Source: Rhodococcus pyridinivorans
GTDB lineage: Bacteria; Actinomycetota; Actinomycetes; Mycobacteriales; Mycobacteriaceae
NCBI RefSeq assembly: GCF_900105195.1
Contig: NZ_FNRX01000002.1
Span: 310,001-374,000, forward strand
DNA: 64,000 nt
Direction of reading: 5' to 3'
The notes under the pieces were generated by a model. The model made no database searches. It had not been told where the DNA came from and worked only from the letters and a program-made list of their open reading frames with translations. Positions 39,003 to 50,900 of this stretch are shown in pieces. The position numbers were made by a program, and so were the translations under genes. Each line of letters starts with the position of its first letter. Within the stretch, counting starts at the first letter, position 1.

Positions 39003-39707
39003 TCAGGGAAACCCGGTGCGGCGGCACACCAGCATGTGGTGGGCGCCCTTCTGGAATCGGTAGTCGACCTCCACGACCTCACCGTCGATGCCGTGTTCCC
39101 GGAGATCGGTGAGCAGTTCGTCCAGGTAGGGGCAGAGGACCGAGGTTCCGGACTCCACGAGCGGGAAGATGCGCAGTTCGTCCCGGGCGACACGCATCAG
39201 TTCCCGGATCGCGTCGAGGTGGAAGGTGCGGTCGAGTCGGTCGGCGTAGCTGAACAGCAGGTGCGAACTGAGCACGAGATCGAATGCCGCATCGGGGAAC
39301 GGCAGGGACGGCAACCACCCGGCGACATATCGGTGCGGATGCCGACGGATGTCCTCGGCGAAATCCCGGACCGCCTGCCGCCGCACCCGTGCGTGTTCGT
39401 CGGGGTCGGCGAAGAACGTCCAGTCGTAGTTCTCGGCGTGGTCCCGGATGTACCGGTTCCCGCGCTCGGCCTCAGCAGCGGCAACGACGGTGAGGTGCTC
39501 AGCGTCGGAGTCGGAGTAGGCCGTGTCGCAGGCCGTCACGTCACCACCGAGGCGGTTCACCACGGCGGTGAAGCCCGCCGCGCCGGCCGGGCAGTCCAGG
39601 ATCCTCCGCGACAGATCGTCGTCGGAGAGGTCGAACATCGACCGGTACTCGTCCAGGGAGCGCGAGCTGATGAGGATTGCGCCGATATCTGCCGTGTTGG
39701 GAGTCAC
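39003..39707 (-). CDS. Class I SAM-dependent methyltransferase-like protein
   Basis: The 234-residue protein has the seven-stranded methyltransferase pattern: an LDCPAGAAGFTAVVNRLGGD motif I (the usual E/DxGxGxG is degenerate, with PAGAAG) and motif IV/V in LPFPDAAFDLVLSSHLLFSY. The C-terminal strands end in ELRIFPLVESGTSV and DYRFQKGAHHMLVCRR. It resembles proteins annotated as SAM-dependent methyltransferases in Rhodococcus; its substrate is unknown. GTG 39707 is the best start by alignment to the fold. Upstream codons of the same frame would run into the tRNA gene. No clear ribosome binding site is visible. Confidence 0.75.
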   Translation of the reverse strand: MTPNTADIGAILISSRSLDEYRSMFDLSDDDLSRRILDCPAGAAGFTAVVNRLGGDVTACDTAYSDSDAEHLTVVAAAEAERGNRYIRDHAENYDWTFFADPDEHARVRRQAVRDFAEDIRRHPHRYVAGWLPSLPFPDAAFDLVLSSHLLFSYADRLDRTFHLDAIRELMRVARDELRIFPLVESGTSVLCPYLDELLTDLREHGIDGEVVEVDYRFQKGAHHMLVCRRTGFP

Positions 39708-39836
39708 CGGGCCATCACCGCCCCAGTAAAGCACGGCCGAAAAGGCATCGGATCGGGGCCGGACAAACGAAAACGAGGTCACGATCTCCGAAGAGTTCGT
39801 GACCTCGTCCGTCGCAGTTCGTGGAACTGCACACTG

Positions 39837-39919
39837 TGGGCGAAGGGGGACTTGAACCCCCACGTCCCGAAGGACACTGGCACCTGAAGCCAGCGCGTCT
39901 GCCATTCCGCCACTCGCCC
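39837..39919 (-). tRNA. tRNA-Leu (CAG)
   Basis: The 83-base sequence folds as a class II tRNA: a GGGCGAG/TTCGCCC acceptor stem, D-arm GGCGGAATGGCAGACGC, anticodon arm GCTGGCTTCAGGTGCCAGT with anticodon CAG, long variable arm TGTCCTTCGGGACG and T-arm GGGGGTTCAAGTCCCCC. The discriminator base is A and CCA is not encoded. It reads leucine CUG codons, the commonest leucine codon in this GC-rich genome. Confidence 0.95.
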
Positions 39920-40121
39920 GAGCAACGCCGAAAACAGTAACACACACCGGAGCCGAACAACTATTCGCCTGGTCAGAGGGCCGCGAACACTTCCGGCTCG
40001 ATCGCCGAGCACATCCGGGCGAGACGTGCCGCATGCCTCAGGGTCGAATCCGGGGAAAAGTGGATACCATGCAGTGACGAGATCTGCATTGCGACACGCT
40101 GAGTACGGAAAGGGGGTCGCC

Positions 40122-41483
40122 ATGGGCATCGCCCAGCGCTTCGAGCGCAAACTCCAGGCCGCGATCGGCGACGCTTTCGCCCGCGTGTTCGGCGGCGGCG
40201 TCGTGCCCCAGGAAGTCGAGGCGGCGCTGCAGCAGGAGGCAACGGACGGCGTCCGACAGCTCGATCGGGGCCACATGCTCGCCCCCAATCACTACGTCAT
40301 CACGATCAGCGAAACCGATCACGACGCCCTCGCAGCGGATCGGGACTTGACTGTGAAGGCATTCTCCCGTCACCTTGAGGACTTCATCCGAGAACAGGGA
40401 TGGCAGACATACGGTGAGATCCAAGTCGTCTTCGAGTCGTCGTCGGCACTGCACACCGGGCAGTTCCGGACTCGCGGCTCGGTAGATCCCGATGCGGGGC
40501 GCTCAGCGACGCGTGCTCCGTCACCGCGGAACCCGCAGAACCGCCCACCCGTGACCTCTGAACCAGGAGCTGGCCCAATGACGCAGAACCCCGGCTACGA
40601 CCCCAGCCGTGACCCCGCCGAGGCGGAACCGCAGTACGCACGCAACGGTCACGCGCACGTCGGCCAGGAGCAGCGCTACAACCAGGGCTACGGCAACGCC
40701 GGCTACGACCAGGCTCCCGGCGGTTACGACCAGCAGGGCGGTTACGACCAGCAGGGCGGTTACGACCAGCAGGGCGGTTACGACCAGCAGGCGTACGGCC
40801 AGGCCTACAGCGAGCAGGACTACCAGCAGGGCGGTTACGACCAGCAGGGCGGTTACGACCAGCAGGGTGGCTACGACCAGCAGGCCTACGGCGCTCGAGG
40901 CGCCCAGCCGCAGGCGTACGGCCAGGACTACCCGCAGCAGGGCGGGTACGACCAGCAGGCGTACGGCCAGCAGGGTTACGCACAGCCCGGTTACGACCAG
41001 GCCTACCAGGACCAGGGCTACCAGCAGGGCGGCTACGACCAGCAGGCCTACGGCCAGCAGAGCTACGCACAGCCGGGTTACGACCAGCAGTACGGCGCGC
41101 AGCAGGGCGGTTACGACCAGGGCTACGCCGCCGCGGCCCCCGGCTACGACCAGGGTTACCAGCAGGCCGGCTACCAGTCCCCCGCCGCCGGCCGGGTGCT
41201 GACCGCAACGCTCCAGCTCGAGGACGGCAGCGGCCGCTACTACCAGCTCCGCGAGGGCAGCAACATCATCGGCCGCGGCCAGGACGCACAGTTCCGCTTG
41301 CCCGACACCGGCGTCTCGCGTCGCCACATCGACATCCGCTGGGACGGCCAGGTCGCGATGCTCTCCGATCTCGGGTCGACGAACGGCACGACGGTCAACG
41401 GCGCCTCGGTGCAGGACTGGCAGCTCGCCGATGGTGACGTGATTCGCGCCGGGCACTCCGAAATCCTCGTGCGCATCCTCTGA
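40122..41483 (+). CDS. fhaA: FhaA, FHA domain protein with Gly-Tyr-Asp-Gln repeats
   Basis: FhaA binds phosphothreonine on partners such as the pseudokinase domain of MviN and adjusts peptidoglycan synthesis at the pole and septum. The 453-residue protein has the N-terminal DUF3662 domain (about 1-125), a long disordered middle with many GGYDQQ-like units (about 195-350), and a C-terminal FHA domain (about 360-453) with the phosphothreonine-binding [19 protein letters not shown] and [12 protein letters not shown] 40122 has AAAGGGGG upstream. It is read toward fhaB and is separated from it by a hairpin. Confidence 0.95.
   Translation: MGIAQRFERKLQAAIGDAFARVFGGGVVPQEVEAALQQEATDGVRQLDRGHMLAPNHYVITISETDHDALAADRDLTVKAFSRHLEDFIREQGWQTYGEIQVVFESSSALHTGQFRTRGSVDPDAGRSATRAPSPRNPQNRPPVTSEPGAGPMTQNPGYDPSRDPAEAEPQYARNGHAHVGQEQRYNQGYGNAGYDQAPGGYDQQGGYDQQGGYDQQGGYDQQAYGQAYSEQDYQQGGYDQQGGYDQQGGYDQQAYGARGAQPQAYGQDYPQQGGYDQQAYGQQGYAQPGYDQAYQDQGYQQGGYDQQAYGQQSYAQPGYDQQYGAQQGGYDQGYAAAAPGYDQGYQQAGYQSPAAGRVLTATLQLEDGSGRYYQLREGSNIIGRGQDAQFRLPDTGVSRRHIDIRWDGQVAMLSDLGSTNGTTVNGASVQDWQLADGDVIRAGHSEILVRIL
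40700..41180 (+). repeat. Tandem GGYDQQ-coding repeat inside fhaA
   Basis: About 480 bases carry many near-perfect 18-base units (GGCGGTTACGACCAGCAG and variants) and mixed longer units ending in QAYGQ. They code for Gln-, Tyr- and Gly-rich repeats. Identity of neighbouring copies at DNA level suggests recent slippage or unequal exchange. Confidence 0.85.
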
Positions 41484-41521
41484 TCAGCCGGTATCGAAAG
41501 ACCTACCGGACCCGTTCATAC

Positions 41522-41551
41522 CGTCCGACGCGTGTGACAGCGCGTCGGACG
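41522..41551 (+). terminator. Hairpin between fhaA and fhaB
   Basis: CGTCCGACGCG-N8-CGCGTCGGACG is a perfect 11-bp stem 38 bases after the fhaA stop codon and 86 bases before fhaB. It could end the fhaA transcript or work as a partial terminator before the fhaB operon. Confidence 0.7.
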
Positions 41552-41637
41552 CTGCATGGAGTCGTCCGGTGTCCGTATTGTGAGTGACCGCACGACCTGG
41601 AATACGACCGGTCGACTACCCCGAAGGAGGATGCACC

Positions 41638-42095
41638 GTGCAGGGGCTGATTCTGCAGCTGACCCGAGCGGGATTCCTCCTCCTGCTGTGGTTGTTCGTA
41701 TGGGCGGTGTTGCGCACGCTCCGGTCCGACATCTACGCCGGTGCCGCGCGACCGCTCCCGCGTTACTCGCCCAAGCAGTCGGTGCTGCCGACGCTGAGCC
41801 GTAACAAGACCGCCAAGTACCTGGTGGTCACGCAGGGCGCGCTGGCCGGCACGAGGATCACGCTCGGCACCCAGCCGGTTCTCATCGGCCGTGCCGACGA
41901 CTCCACACTCGTGCTGACCGACGACTACGCATCCACGCGCCACGCACGCCTGTCGCCACGAGGTTCCGACTGGTACGTCGAAGACCTGGGGTCGACGAAC
42001 GGCACGTATCTCGACCGCGCGAAGGTCACCACCGCTGTCCGTGTCCCGCTCGGAACCCCGGTCCGGGTGGGCAAGACCGTGATCGAGCTCCGCCC

Positions 42096-42099
<4 letters not shown>
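41638..42099 (+). CDS. fhaB: FhaB (FipA), FHA domain membrane protein
   Basis: FhaB links Ser/Thr kinase signalling to cell division. The 153-residue protein has one membrane helix (about 5-24, LQLTRAGFLLLLWLFVWAVL), a basic linker with SVLPTLSRNKTAKYL, and a C-terminal FHA domain with IGRADDSTLVL, STRHARLSP and STNGTYLD. GTG 41638 has GAAGGAGG upstream. It is the first gene of a tightly overlapping operon with pstP, rodA, pbpA, pknA and pknB. Confidence 0.95.
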
Positions 42100-43624
<1,525 letters not shown>

Positions 43625-43625
<1 letters not shown>

Positions 43626-45073
43626 TGTCGGTGTCCCATGGTGTGGGGGACTTCCCGAGCCCTCCGGGAGGTTTCGCCCCGGCGCCCGTCCAGTCGACCC
43701 GGCGCAACACCGAACTGGCCCTGATCGTCGCGGCCATCGGTGTCACGACGGTGTCGCTCATGCTCGTCGAGGTCTCGATGGAGCAGGCGCTGACCCTCGA
43801 CCTGCTCAAGTACGGGGTGACCTTCGCTGCGCTGTTCCTCGCCGCGCACCTCGCGGTCCGGCGCTTCGCGAAGTACGCCGATCCCCTGCTGTTGCCGATC
43901 GTTGCGCTGCTCAACGGTCTCGGACTCGTGCTCATCCACCGGCTCGACCTGTCCGATCAGGAGAACGCCCGTTACATGGGCCTGCCGCCGCCGTCGCCCG
44001 ATGCGACGCAGCAGGTGCTGTGGACGGCGCTCGGCATCGCGCTGTTCATCGTCGTGCTCGTGTTCCTGCACGACTACCGTCTGCTCGCGCGGTTCAGCTA
44101 CACGCTCGGTCTCATCGGCCTGATCGCACTCGCGATCCCGGCCCTGCTGCCGAGCAGGTTCTCCGAGGTCAACGGCGCCAAGATCTGGATCCGGCTGCCC
44201 GGTTTCAGCATCCAGCCCGGCGAGTTCGCGAAGATCCTGCTGATCATCTTCTTCGCATCGGTCCTGGTGGCGAAGCGCGACCTGTTCACCACCGCAGGCA
44301 AGCACTTCCTGGGGATGGACTTCCCCCGCGCCCGCGATCTCGGCCCGATCCTGGCGGCCTGGATCATCTCGATCGGTGTGATGGTCTTCGAGAAGGACCT
44401 CGGCACGTCGCTGCTGCTGTTCACCACCGTGCTGGTGATGCTCTACATCGCGACCGAACGTGTCGGCTGGCTGATCATCGGATTCTCGTTGCTCGCCGTC
44501 GGCTTCTACGCGGCGTACCAGATGTTCGGTCACGTGCGGGTGCGCGTGGAGACCTGGCTCGATCCGCTCGCCGACTACAACAACACCGGCTACCAGATCT
44601 CCCAGTCGCTGTTCGGTCTCGCGACCGGCGGAGTCGCCGGCACCGGCCTGGGCAGCGGACGGCCGGGGCAGGTGCCGTTCGCGAAGACCGACTTCATCGT
44701 CTCCGCGATCGGTGAGGAACTCGGCCTGATCGGCCTGGCCGCCATCCTGCTGTTGTTCCTGATCCTCGTCGTCCGCGGCATGCGCACGGCGCTGGCGGTG
44801 CGCGACAGCTTCGGCAAGCTGCTCGCCGCCGGCCTGTCGTTCACCCTCGCCGTCCAACTGTTCGTGGTGGTCGGCGGTGTCACGAAGTTGATCCCCCTGA
44901 CCGGCCTGACCACACCGTTCGTGTCCTACGGTGGTTCGTCGCTGCTCGCAAACTATCTGCTCCTGGCTCTGTTGATGAAGATCTCGCACGCTGCCCGCCA
45001 ACCCGCGATCCCCCGTAAGAAAGCGCCCACGCCGATCGCCGAGGCCAAGACGGAAATGATGGGGCGCGAATGA
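43625..45073 (+). CDS. rodA: RodA/FtsW/SpoVE family peptidoglycan polymerase
   Basis: RodA polymerises lipid II glycan strands during elongation and works with the class B transpeptidase PbpA. The 482-residue protein has 12 predicted hydrophobic segments, the family signature near the C-terminus (TTPFVSYGGSSLLANYLLLA) and the conserved aspartate region in EKDLGTSLLLF near residue 260. Start and stop codons overlap with pstP by one base and with pbpA by four bases. Confidence 0.96.
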
Positions 45074-46554
45074 ACGGTCCGCTCCGCAAGGTCGCGATGG
45101 CCGTGATGTTCATGGTCGTCGCGCTGCTCGCAAACGCCACCTACGTGCAGGTCATCAAGGCCGACGATCTCCGTACCGATCCGCGCAACTCGCGTGTGCT
45201 GATCGACGAGTACTCCCGTCAGCGCGGACAGATCGTCGCGGCCGGTCAGGCTCTCGCGGTGTCGGTGCCCACCGACAGCCGCTACAAGTACCTGCGCGAA
45301 TACCCGGCGCCGCCGACCCAGCCGATGAGCCCGCTGGCCTACGCGCCGGTGACCGGCTTCTACTCGATGCAATACGGCAGCACCGGACTCGAACGGTCCG
45401 AGGATTCGCTGCTCAACGGTTCCGACAACCTGCTGTTCGGACGTCGACTGTTCGACCTGGTGTCGGGCCGCAACCCGCGCGGCGGAAACGTCGTGTCCAC
45501 GATCGATCCGGTCGTTCAGCAGGTGGCCTACGACGAGCTGACCTCGAAGGGTTACACGGGCTCGGTGGTCGCGATCGAACCGAGCACCGGCAGGATCCTC
45601 GGGATGGTGAGCACGCCGAGTTACGACCCCAACCGGTTGTCGGGACACGACGGCGCCGCGACCTCGCAGGCCTGGGACGAGCTCAACGCCGATCCCGAGA
45701 AGCCGATGCTCAACCGCGCGATCTCCCAGACCTACCCTCCGGGCTCGACCTTCAAGGTCGTCGTGACGGCGGCCGCGCTCGAGAACGGCGTCACCCCCGA
45801 CACGCAGTTCACCGCAGCGCCGCAGATCACCCTGCCCGACACCGCGACGACCCTCGAGAACTACGGCGGGGCCGCGTGCGGCGACGCATCGACGGTGACG
45901 CTGCGGGAGGCGTTCGCGCGGTCGTGCAACACGGCCTTCGTCGAGATGGGCATCGACGACGGACGCGAGGCCCTGGTCTCGCAGGCGGAGAAGCTCGGCA
46001 TCGGCGAGACCCTCGACGTCCCGCTGCCCGTCGCGGCGAGCACCGTCGGCCCCATCCCGGACGGCGCGGCACTCGGCCAGTCGAGCATCGGCCAGCGGGA
46101 TGTGGCCCTCACTCCGTTGCAGAACGCGTCGATCGCCGCGACCATCGCCAACGGCGGGGTGCGCATGAAGCCGTATCTCGTCGACCGTCGGCAGGGGCCC
46201 GACCTGACGGTGCTCGAGGAGACCAAGCCCGAATCGCTGGGCCAGGCGATCTCGCCGGAGGTCTCGGCGACCCTCACCGACCTGATGATCGGTGCCGAGA
46301 ACAACGCCGGCGGTGGCGGTGCCATCCAGGGTGTGCAGATCGCGTCGAAGACGGGCACCGCGGAACACGGCAACGATCCGCGGAACACCCCGCCGCACAC
46401 CTGGTACATCGCATTCGCACCTGCACAACAACCCCGCATCGCCGTCGCGGTGATCGTGGAGGACGGCGGCGACCGAGCTCTCGCCGCGACCGGCGGTTCG
46501 GTGGCCGCCCCGATCGGACGGGCCGTCATCTCGGCCGGATTACAGGGAGGCTGA
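45070..46554 (+). CDS. pbpA: PbpA, class B penicillin-binding protein
   Basis: PbpA cross-links peptidoglycan at the growing wall. The 494-residue protein has an N-terminal membrane helix (about 7-26), a dimerisation domain and a C-terminal transpeptidase domain. The catalytic motifs are SxxK in GSTFK (Ser near residue 227), SxN in ARSCNTAF and KTG in SKTGTAEHG. It follows rodA with an ATGA overlap, so polymerase and transpeptidase are made in equal amounts. Confidence 0.96.
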   Translation: MNGPLRKVAMAVMFMVVALLANATYVQVIKADDLRTDPRNSRVLIDEYSRQRGQIVAAGQALAVSVPTDSRYKYLREYPAPPTQPMSPLAYAPVTGFYSMQYGSTGLERSEDSLLNGSDNLLFGRRLFDLVSGRNPRGGNVVSTIDPVVQQVAYDELTSKGYTGSVVAIEPSTGRILGMVSTPSYDPNRLSGHDGAATSQAWDELNADPEKPMLNRAISQTYPPGSTFKVVVTAAALENGVTPDTQFTAAPQITLPDTATTLENYGGAACGDASTVTLREAFARSCNTAFVEMGIDDGREALVSQAEKLGIGETLDVPLPVAASTVGPIPDGAALGQSSIGQRDVALTPLQNASIAATIANGGVRMKPYLVDRRQGPDLTVLEETKPESLGQAISPEVSATLTDLMIGAENNAGGGGAIQGVQIASKTGTAEHGNDPRNTPPHTWYIAFAPAQQPRIAVAVIVEDGGDRALAATGGSVAAPIGRAVISAGLQGG

Positions 46555-46555
46555 C

Positions 46556-48115
46556 ATGGCTCTGAGCAGCGGCGCCATGATCGCCGACCGTTACCGTCTC
46601 CAGCGACTCATCGCGACCGGCGGAATGGGTCAGGTGTGGGAAGGACTCGACACCCGGCTCGACCGGCGGGTCGCGGTGAAGGTCCTCAAGGCCGAGTTGT
46701 CCGGCGACGAGGACTTCCTCGCCCGGTTCCGTTTCGAGGCCCGCACCACCGCCCAGCTCAACCATCCCGGCATCGCCGGGGTGTTCGACTACGGCGAGAC
46801 CACCGACGCCGAGGGCCAGTCCATCGCCTATCTCGTGATGGAACTCGTACACGGCGAACCGCTCAACGCCGTCCTGTCGCGGCTCGGACGCCTGTCGCTG
46901 CCGCACGCGCTCGACATGCTCGAGCAGACCGGACGCGCCCTGCAGGCGGCCCACAACGCCGGCGTGGTGCACCGCGACGTCAAGCCCGGCAACATCCTCA
47001 TCACCCCGACGGGCCAGGTGAAGATCACCGACTTCGGTATCGCGAAGGCAGTCGACGCCTCCCCGGTCACCCGCACCGGCATGGTGATGGGCACCGCACA
47101 GTACATCGCTCCCGAGCAGGCACTGGGTCAGGAGGCGACGTCCGCGAGCGACGTGTACTCGCTGGCCGTCGTCGGCTACGAGGTGCTGTCGGGACGCCGT
47201 CCGTTCCTCGGCGACAGCGTCGTGACCGTCGCGATGAAGCATGTCCAGGAGACCCCGGCGCCGCTGCCGACGGATCTTCCGCCCGAGGTGCGCGAACTCA
47301 TCGAGATCGCGATGTCGAAGGACCCGGCCTACCGCTATTCGAACGGTGGCGAATTCGCCAACGCCGTCGCTGCGGTGCGGTCCGGACGGCCCGTGCCCCC
47401 GCCCGGCAACGTGCCGCCGGTGACCAGCGCCAACCGCGTGCTTCCGCCCGGCGTGCCCGGGACGGCCCACACTTCTTCGACCCGTGCCCTGCACCCGACG
47501 CAGTACGACCAGACGGCCTATTCGTCGATTCCCCGCTCGGCTCAGCCGCCGACCGCCGGCCGTCCGCCGGTGGCAGGTCCGCCGACAACGGGAGTGCCCG
47601 CCGACGATGACGGACGACGGTCCCCGAGTCCCACAGCGCTGGCCTGGGCCGCAGGTGCGGCAGTGGTGCTCGCCCTCGTGACGCTGGGAATCGTGCTGTT
47701 GGGTGGCGACGACGAGGAGACCCCGCGCGCTCCGTCTCCGACGACGCAACTCACCACGACCCGCGCGACCACCACGACGACCCGTCCGCCGCTGACCACC
47801 ACGACGACGTTCGTGCCGCTGCCGCCGCCCGTCGAGACGGAGACCTTCACGCCTCCTCCGACCACGACGACGACGCAGCCGCCGACGACCACGGTGGAGC
47901 CGACGACCGAGCCGACCACGACGCAACCGCCCACCACCACGACCGCCCCGACCACGACGACGACCACCACAGCGGAGGACACGGGTGGCGGCGACGGCGG
48001 CACGGGCGGCGCGGAGGGTAACGGCGACGACGAGACCGACCCCGAGGCCGCCGGTGGAGGGGACGATAATTCATCCGAAACCAGCAACGGTACGAACAAC
48101 CAAGGAACGTCATGA
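46556..48115 (+). CDS. pknA: PknA, membrane Ser/Thr protein kinase
   Basis: PknA phosphorylates cell-shape and division proteins such as Wag31. The 519-residue protein has a kinase domain (about 1-280) with the ATP lysine Lys42 in VAVKVLK, catalytic Asp141 in [11 protein letters not shown] in TDFGIAK, and the activation-loop threonines in ASPVTRTG. A Pro-rich juxtamembrane part and one membrane helix (about 361-385) follow. The outer tail of about 90 residues is made almost wholly of Thr and Pro runs and ends acidic and Asn-rich. This tail is longer than in M. tuberculosis PknA. It starts one base after the pbpA stop codon. Confidence 0.96.
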   Translation: MALSSGAMIADRYRLQRLIATGGMGQVWEGLDTRLDRRVAVKVLKAELSGDEDFLARFRFEARTTAQLNHPGIAGVFDYGETTDAEGQSIAYLVMELVHGEPLNAVLSRLGRLSLPHALDMLEQTGRALQAAHNAGVVHRDVKPGNILITPTGQVKITDFGIAKAVDASPVTRTGMVMGTAQYIAPEQALGQEATSASDVYSLAVVGYEVLSGRRPFLGDSVVTVAMKHVQETPAPLPTDLPPEVRELIEIAMSKDPAYRYSNGGEFANAVAAVRSGRPVPPPGNVPPVTSANRVLPPGVPGTAHTSSTRALHPTQYDQTAYSSIPRSAQPPTAGRPPVAGPPTTGVPADDDGRRSPSPTALAWAAGAAVVLALVTLGIVLLGGDDEETPRAPSPTTQLTTTRATTTTTRPPLTTTTTFVPLPPPVETETFTPPPTTTTTQPPTTTVEPTTEPTTTQPPTTTTAPTTTTTTTAEDTGGGDGGTGGAEGNGDDETDPEAAGGGDDNSSETSNGTNNQGTS

Positions 48116-50016
48116 CCACACCCCGCAAGCTCTCCTCCCGCTACGAGCTGGGTGAGATCCTCGGCTTCGGCGGTATGTCCGAGGTGCACCTCGCGCGGGA
48201 TCTGCGGCTCGGCCGGGATGTGGCCATCAAGGTGTTGCGCGCCGACCTCGCACGCGACCCCACGTTCTACCTGCGCTTTCGGCGCGAAGCGCAGAATGCC
48301 GCTGCGCTGAACCATCCGGCGATCGTCGCCGTCTACGACACCGGTGAGGCCGAGACCGAGGCCGGGCCGCTCCCGTACATCGTCATGGAGTACGTCGAGG
48401 GCGACACGCTGCGCGACATCGTGCGCGCCGACGGGCCGATGACCCCCAAGCGGGCGATGGAGATCATCGCCGACGTGTGCGCGGCCCTGGACTTCAGCCA
48501 CCGCAACATGATCGTGCACCGCGACGTGAAGCCGGCCAACGTCATGATCAACAAGGCCGGCGCGGTGAAGGTCATGGACTTCGGCATCGCCCGGGCCATC
48601 TCCGACGCCGCGAGCCCGATGACGCAGACCGCCGCGGTGATCGGCACCGCACAGTACCTCTCCCCGGAGCAGGCGCGCGGTGAACAGGTCGACGCCCGGT
48701 CCGACGTGTACTCGGTGGGCTGCGTCCTGTTCGAGATCCTCACCGGCGAGCCCCCCTTCAAAGGCGACTCGCCCGTCGCGGTGGCCTACCAGCACGTGCG
48801 GGAGGATCCGCCGCTGCCGTCATCGGTGAATTCGTCGGTGCCGCCCGAGCTCGACTCGGTGATCCTCAAGGCGATGGCGAAGAACCCCGCGAACCGCTAC
48901 CAGTCGGCCGCGGAGATGCGCAGCGACCTGATCCGCGTGCTGAGCGGGCAGCGTCCGAGTGCGCCGATGGTGATGACCGACGAGGACCGCACGACGCTGA
49001 TCGACTCCGTCGACAACAACACGGGGCGGCACGGCCGCGTCGCGGCCGCCGGAGCCGCCGGGGCACCCGCCGAGGATTCCGGCGGCGGCTCAGTTCTCAA
49101 AAAGGTGCTGCTCGGCATCGCCGCGCTCGCCGTGGTCGGTATCGTCGGCGTCTTCCTGTGGTCGCTCGGACCCGGTTCGACGGCCGCCCAGGTCACGGTG
49201 CCCGACGTCCGCAACGTCTCCGCCGAGCTCGCCGAGAGCCAGCTGCAGAACGCCGGCTTCCGGGTCTCGATCCAGCAGAAGAGCGATCCGGTCGTCGCGA
49301 ACGGCAACGTCATCAACACCCGTCCCGTGCCCGGGAGCCAGGCCGAGGAGGGTTCGACCGTCACCCTCGAGGTCTCGACAGGACCGGAACAGGTGCAGAT
49401 CCCGCGGCTCGAAGGCATGACGCAGGAACGCGCAGCCCAGGAGCTGTCCGCCGCCGGTCTCCGGCTCGACCCGAACGTCGGACGTGCTCCGTCGAATGCC
49501 GACGACGAGGACCTCGTCGTCGACCAGAGCCCCGGTGCGGGAGCCAGCGTCGACCGCGACAGCCCCATCACCATCACTTTGGGATCCGGCCCCGAACTGG
49601 TGCGCGTCCCCAACGTCGTGGGCCAGACCGTCGAGGTGGCGAGCGACAACATCGAGGGTGCCGGTTTCGAGGTCGTCGTCGAGAACATCGACTCCAGCGA
49701 GACCGAGGGCACCGTCGTGTCGACGAGTCCGGCCGGTGGCGCCTCCACCGAACAGGGGTCGACGGTGACGGTGCGGGTGTCCAACGGCGACCGCATCGAG
49801 ATGCCCGTCGTCACCAACCGGTCGGTGTCGGATGCACTCGCCGCTCTGCGCGGCGCCGGCTGGACGGGCAACGCCTCTCAGCTCCAGCAGACGCGTGAGG
49901 CCACACTCGATGTCGATCTCGTCGGCACCGTGATCACGCAGGCCCAGCCGCCGGGTTCGGAGATCTCGAAAAACCAGCCCCTCACCGTGGGCGTCGGTGT
50001 GCTCGGCATCCGCTGA
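48112..50016 (+). CDS. pknB: PknB, PASTA-domain Ser/Thr protein kinase
   Basis: PknB senses peptidoglycan fragments outside the cell and controls wall synthesis inside. The 634-residue protein has Lys40 (VAIKVL), Asp138 (HRDVKPAN), the metal-binding Asp156 of DFG and the activation-loop threonines Thr171 and Thr173, at the same positions as in M. tuberculosis. One membrane helix (about 331-351) is followed by four PASTA domains (from about 361, each starting with a V-PDV or V-P-V/L motif). It overlaps pknA as ATGA. A strong terminator follows. Confidence 0.97.
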   Translation: MTTPRKLSSRYELGEILGFGGMSEVHLARDLRLGRDVAIKVLRADLARDPTFYLRFRREAQNAAALNHPAIVAVYDTGEAETEAGPLPYIVMEYVEGDTLRDIVRADGPMTPKRAMEIIADVCAALDFSHRNMIVHRDVKPANVMINKAGAVKVMDFGIARAISDAASPMTQTAAVIGTAQYLSPEQARGEQVDARSDVYSVGCVLFEILTGEPPFKGDSPVAVAYQHVREDPPLPSSVNSSVPPELDSVILKAMAKNPANRYQSAAEMRSDLIRVLSGQRPSAPMVMTDEDRTTLIDSVDNNTGRHGRVAAAGAAGAPAEDSGGGSVLKKVLLGIAALAVVGIVGVFLWSLGPGSTAAQVTVPDVRNVSAELAESQLQNAGFRVSIQQKSDPVVANGNVINTRPVPGSQAEEGSTVTLEVSTGPEQVQIPRLEGMTQERAAQELSAAGLRLDPNVGRAPSNADDEDLVVDQSPGAGASVDRDSPITITLGSGPELVRVPNVVGQTVEVASDNIEGAGFEVVVENIDSSETEGTVVSTSPAGGASTEQGSTVTVRVSNGDRIEMPVVTNRSVSDALAALRGAGWTGNASQLQQTREATLDVDLVGTVITQAQPPGSEISKNQPLTVGVGVLGIR

Positions 50017-50030
50017 ACGAGCTTTCGACG

Positions 50031-50063
50031 AAAGGCGCCGATCCTCGAAGGACCGGCGCCTTT
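50031..50063. terminator. Terminator behind pknB
   Basis: AAAGGCGCCG and CGGCGCCTTT form a 10-bp stem that extends inward, and the right arm runs into TTTCTC. It lies between the convergent pknB and pabA ends and serves both. Confidence 0.85.
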
Positions 50064-50083
50064 CTCGTCGGAAATGGGGTGCG

Positions 50084-50746
50084 TCAGGCGGCTCCGCCGT
50101 CGAGCGCGCGTGCCATCTGCGCCTCGAGGCGCGCGACGAGCGTCTCGTCCGGTGCCTCGCCGCAGGCCGCGAGCCAGTTCGCGAGCATGCGGTGACCGCC
50201 CTGGGTGAGCACCGATTCGGGGTGGAACTGCACACCGTGGATCGGCAGCTCGGCGTGACGCAGGGCCATGACGATGCCGGTCTCCGTGTGGCCGGTGGGC
50301 TCGAGTTCGGCGGGCATCGTCTCGGGCAGCACGGTCAGCGAGTGGTAGCGGGTCGCGGTGAACGGATCGGGCAGGCCCGCGAGCACACCGGCACCGTTGT
50401 GACGAACCAGGCTGGTCTTGCCGTGCAGCAGCTCGGGGGCGCGATCGACGGTCGCGCCGAACGCGACACCGATGGACTGGTGGCCGAGGCACACACCGAG
50501 CAGCGGAGTGCTGCTGTCGGCACATGCCTTGACCAGATCGATGCTCGCCCCGGCGCGTTCGGGTGTGCCCGGCCCTGGGCTGAGGAGGATGCCGTCGTAC
50601 TCCTTCGCGACCCGCGCGAGAGCACCCGGTGCGGTGAGCCGCTCGTCATCGTTGCGCCACACGTCGGCCGTCGTTCCGAGCTGCCCCAGATACTGGACCA
50701 GGTTGAAGACGAAGCTGTCGTAGTTGTCGACGACGAGAATGCGCAT
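50084..50746 (-). CDS. pabA: Glutamine amidotransferase of aminodeoxychorismate/anthranilate synthase
   Basis: The 220-residue protein supplies ammonia from glutamine to a PabB/TrpE partner for folate or tryptophan synthesis. The class I amidotransferase triad is present: Cys in GVCLGHQSIG near residue 83, and His and Glu in VQFHPESVLTQ near residue 180. It corresponds to Rv0013 (trpG/pabA) of M. tuberculosis by position next to pknB. The ATG at 50746 is preceded by TACCCT with a six-base gap and by no ribosome binding site, which suggests a leaderless mRNA. Its upstream region is a 26-base tandem repeat. Confidence 0.92.
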   Translation of the reverse strand: MRILVVDNYDSFVFNLVQYLGQLGTTADVWRNDDERLTAPGALARVAKEYDGILLSPGPGTPERAGASIDLVKACADSSTPLLGVCLGHQSIGVAFGATVDRAPELLHGKTSLVRHNGAGVLAGLPDPFTATRYHSLTVLPETMPAELEPTGHTETGIVMALRHAELPIHGVQFHPESVLTQGGHRMLANWLAACGEAPDETLVARLEAQMARALDGGAA

Positions 50747-50752
50747 GAGACG

Positions 50753-50758
50753 AGGGTA
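50753..50758 (-). promoter_or_regulatory. -10 element of the pabA promoter
   Basis: On the minus strand TACCCT ends six bases before the pabA ATG. The matching -35 position falls in the first unit of the 26-base repeat and reads GTCGCC, a weak hexamer. Confidence 0.5.
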
Positions 50759-50762
50759 CTCA

Positions 50763-50873
50763 GTGGCCGGTAGAGGGCGACCCGCCCGGTGGCCGGTAGA
50801 GGGCGACCCGCCCGGTGGCCGGTAGAGGGCGACCCGCCCGGTGGCCGGCAGAGGGCGACCCGCCCGGTGGCCC
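50763..50873. repeat. 26-base tandem repeat upstream of pabA
   Basis: Four full copies of a 26-base unit (beginning GTGGCCGGTAGAGGGCGACC) and a 7-base remnant follow each other without spacers. Copies 1-3 are identical and copy 4 has one T-to-C change. The array fills most of the gap between pabA and the DUF881 gene. Confidence 0.93.
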
Positions 50874-50900
50874 GATTCGGACAGTGCTCCCGGGCACCGC

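Noticed and set aside
39708..40034. Upstream extension of the methyltransferase frame
   Set aside because: It reads through the tRNA-Leu gene.
40700..41180. CRISPR-like array or mobile element in fhaA
   Set aside because: The units are in frame and code for GGYDQQ repeats inside an intact gene.
50763..50873. CRISPR-like array
   Set aside because: The 26-base units follow each other directly without spacers and no cas gene is present.
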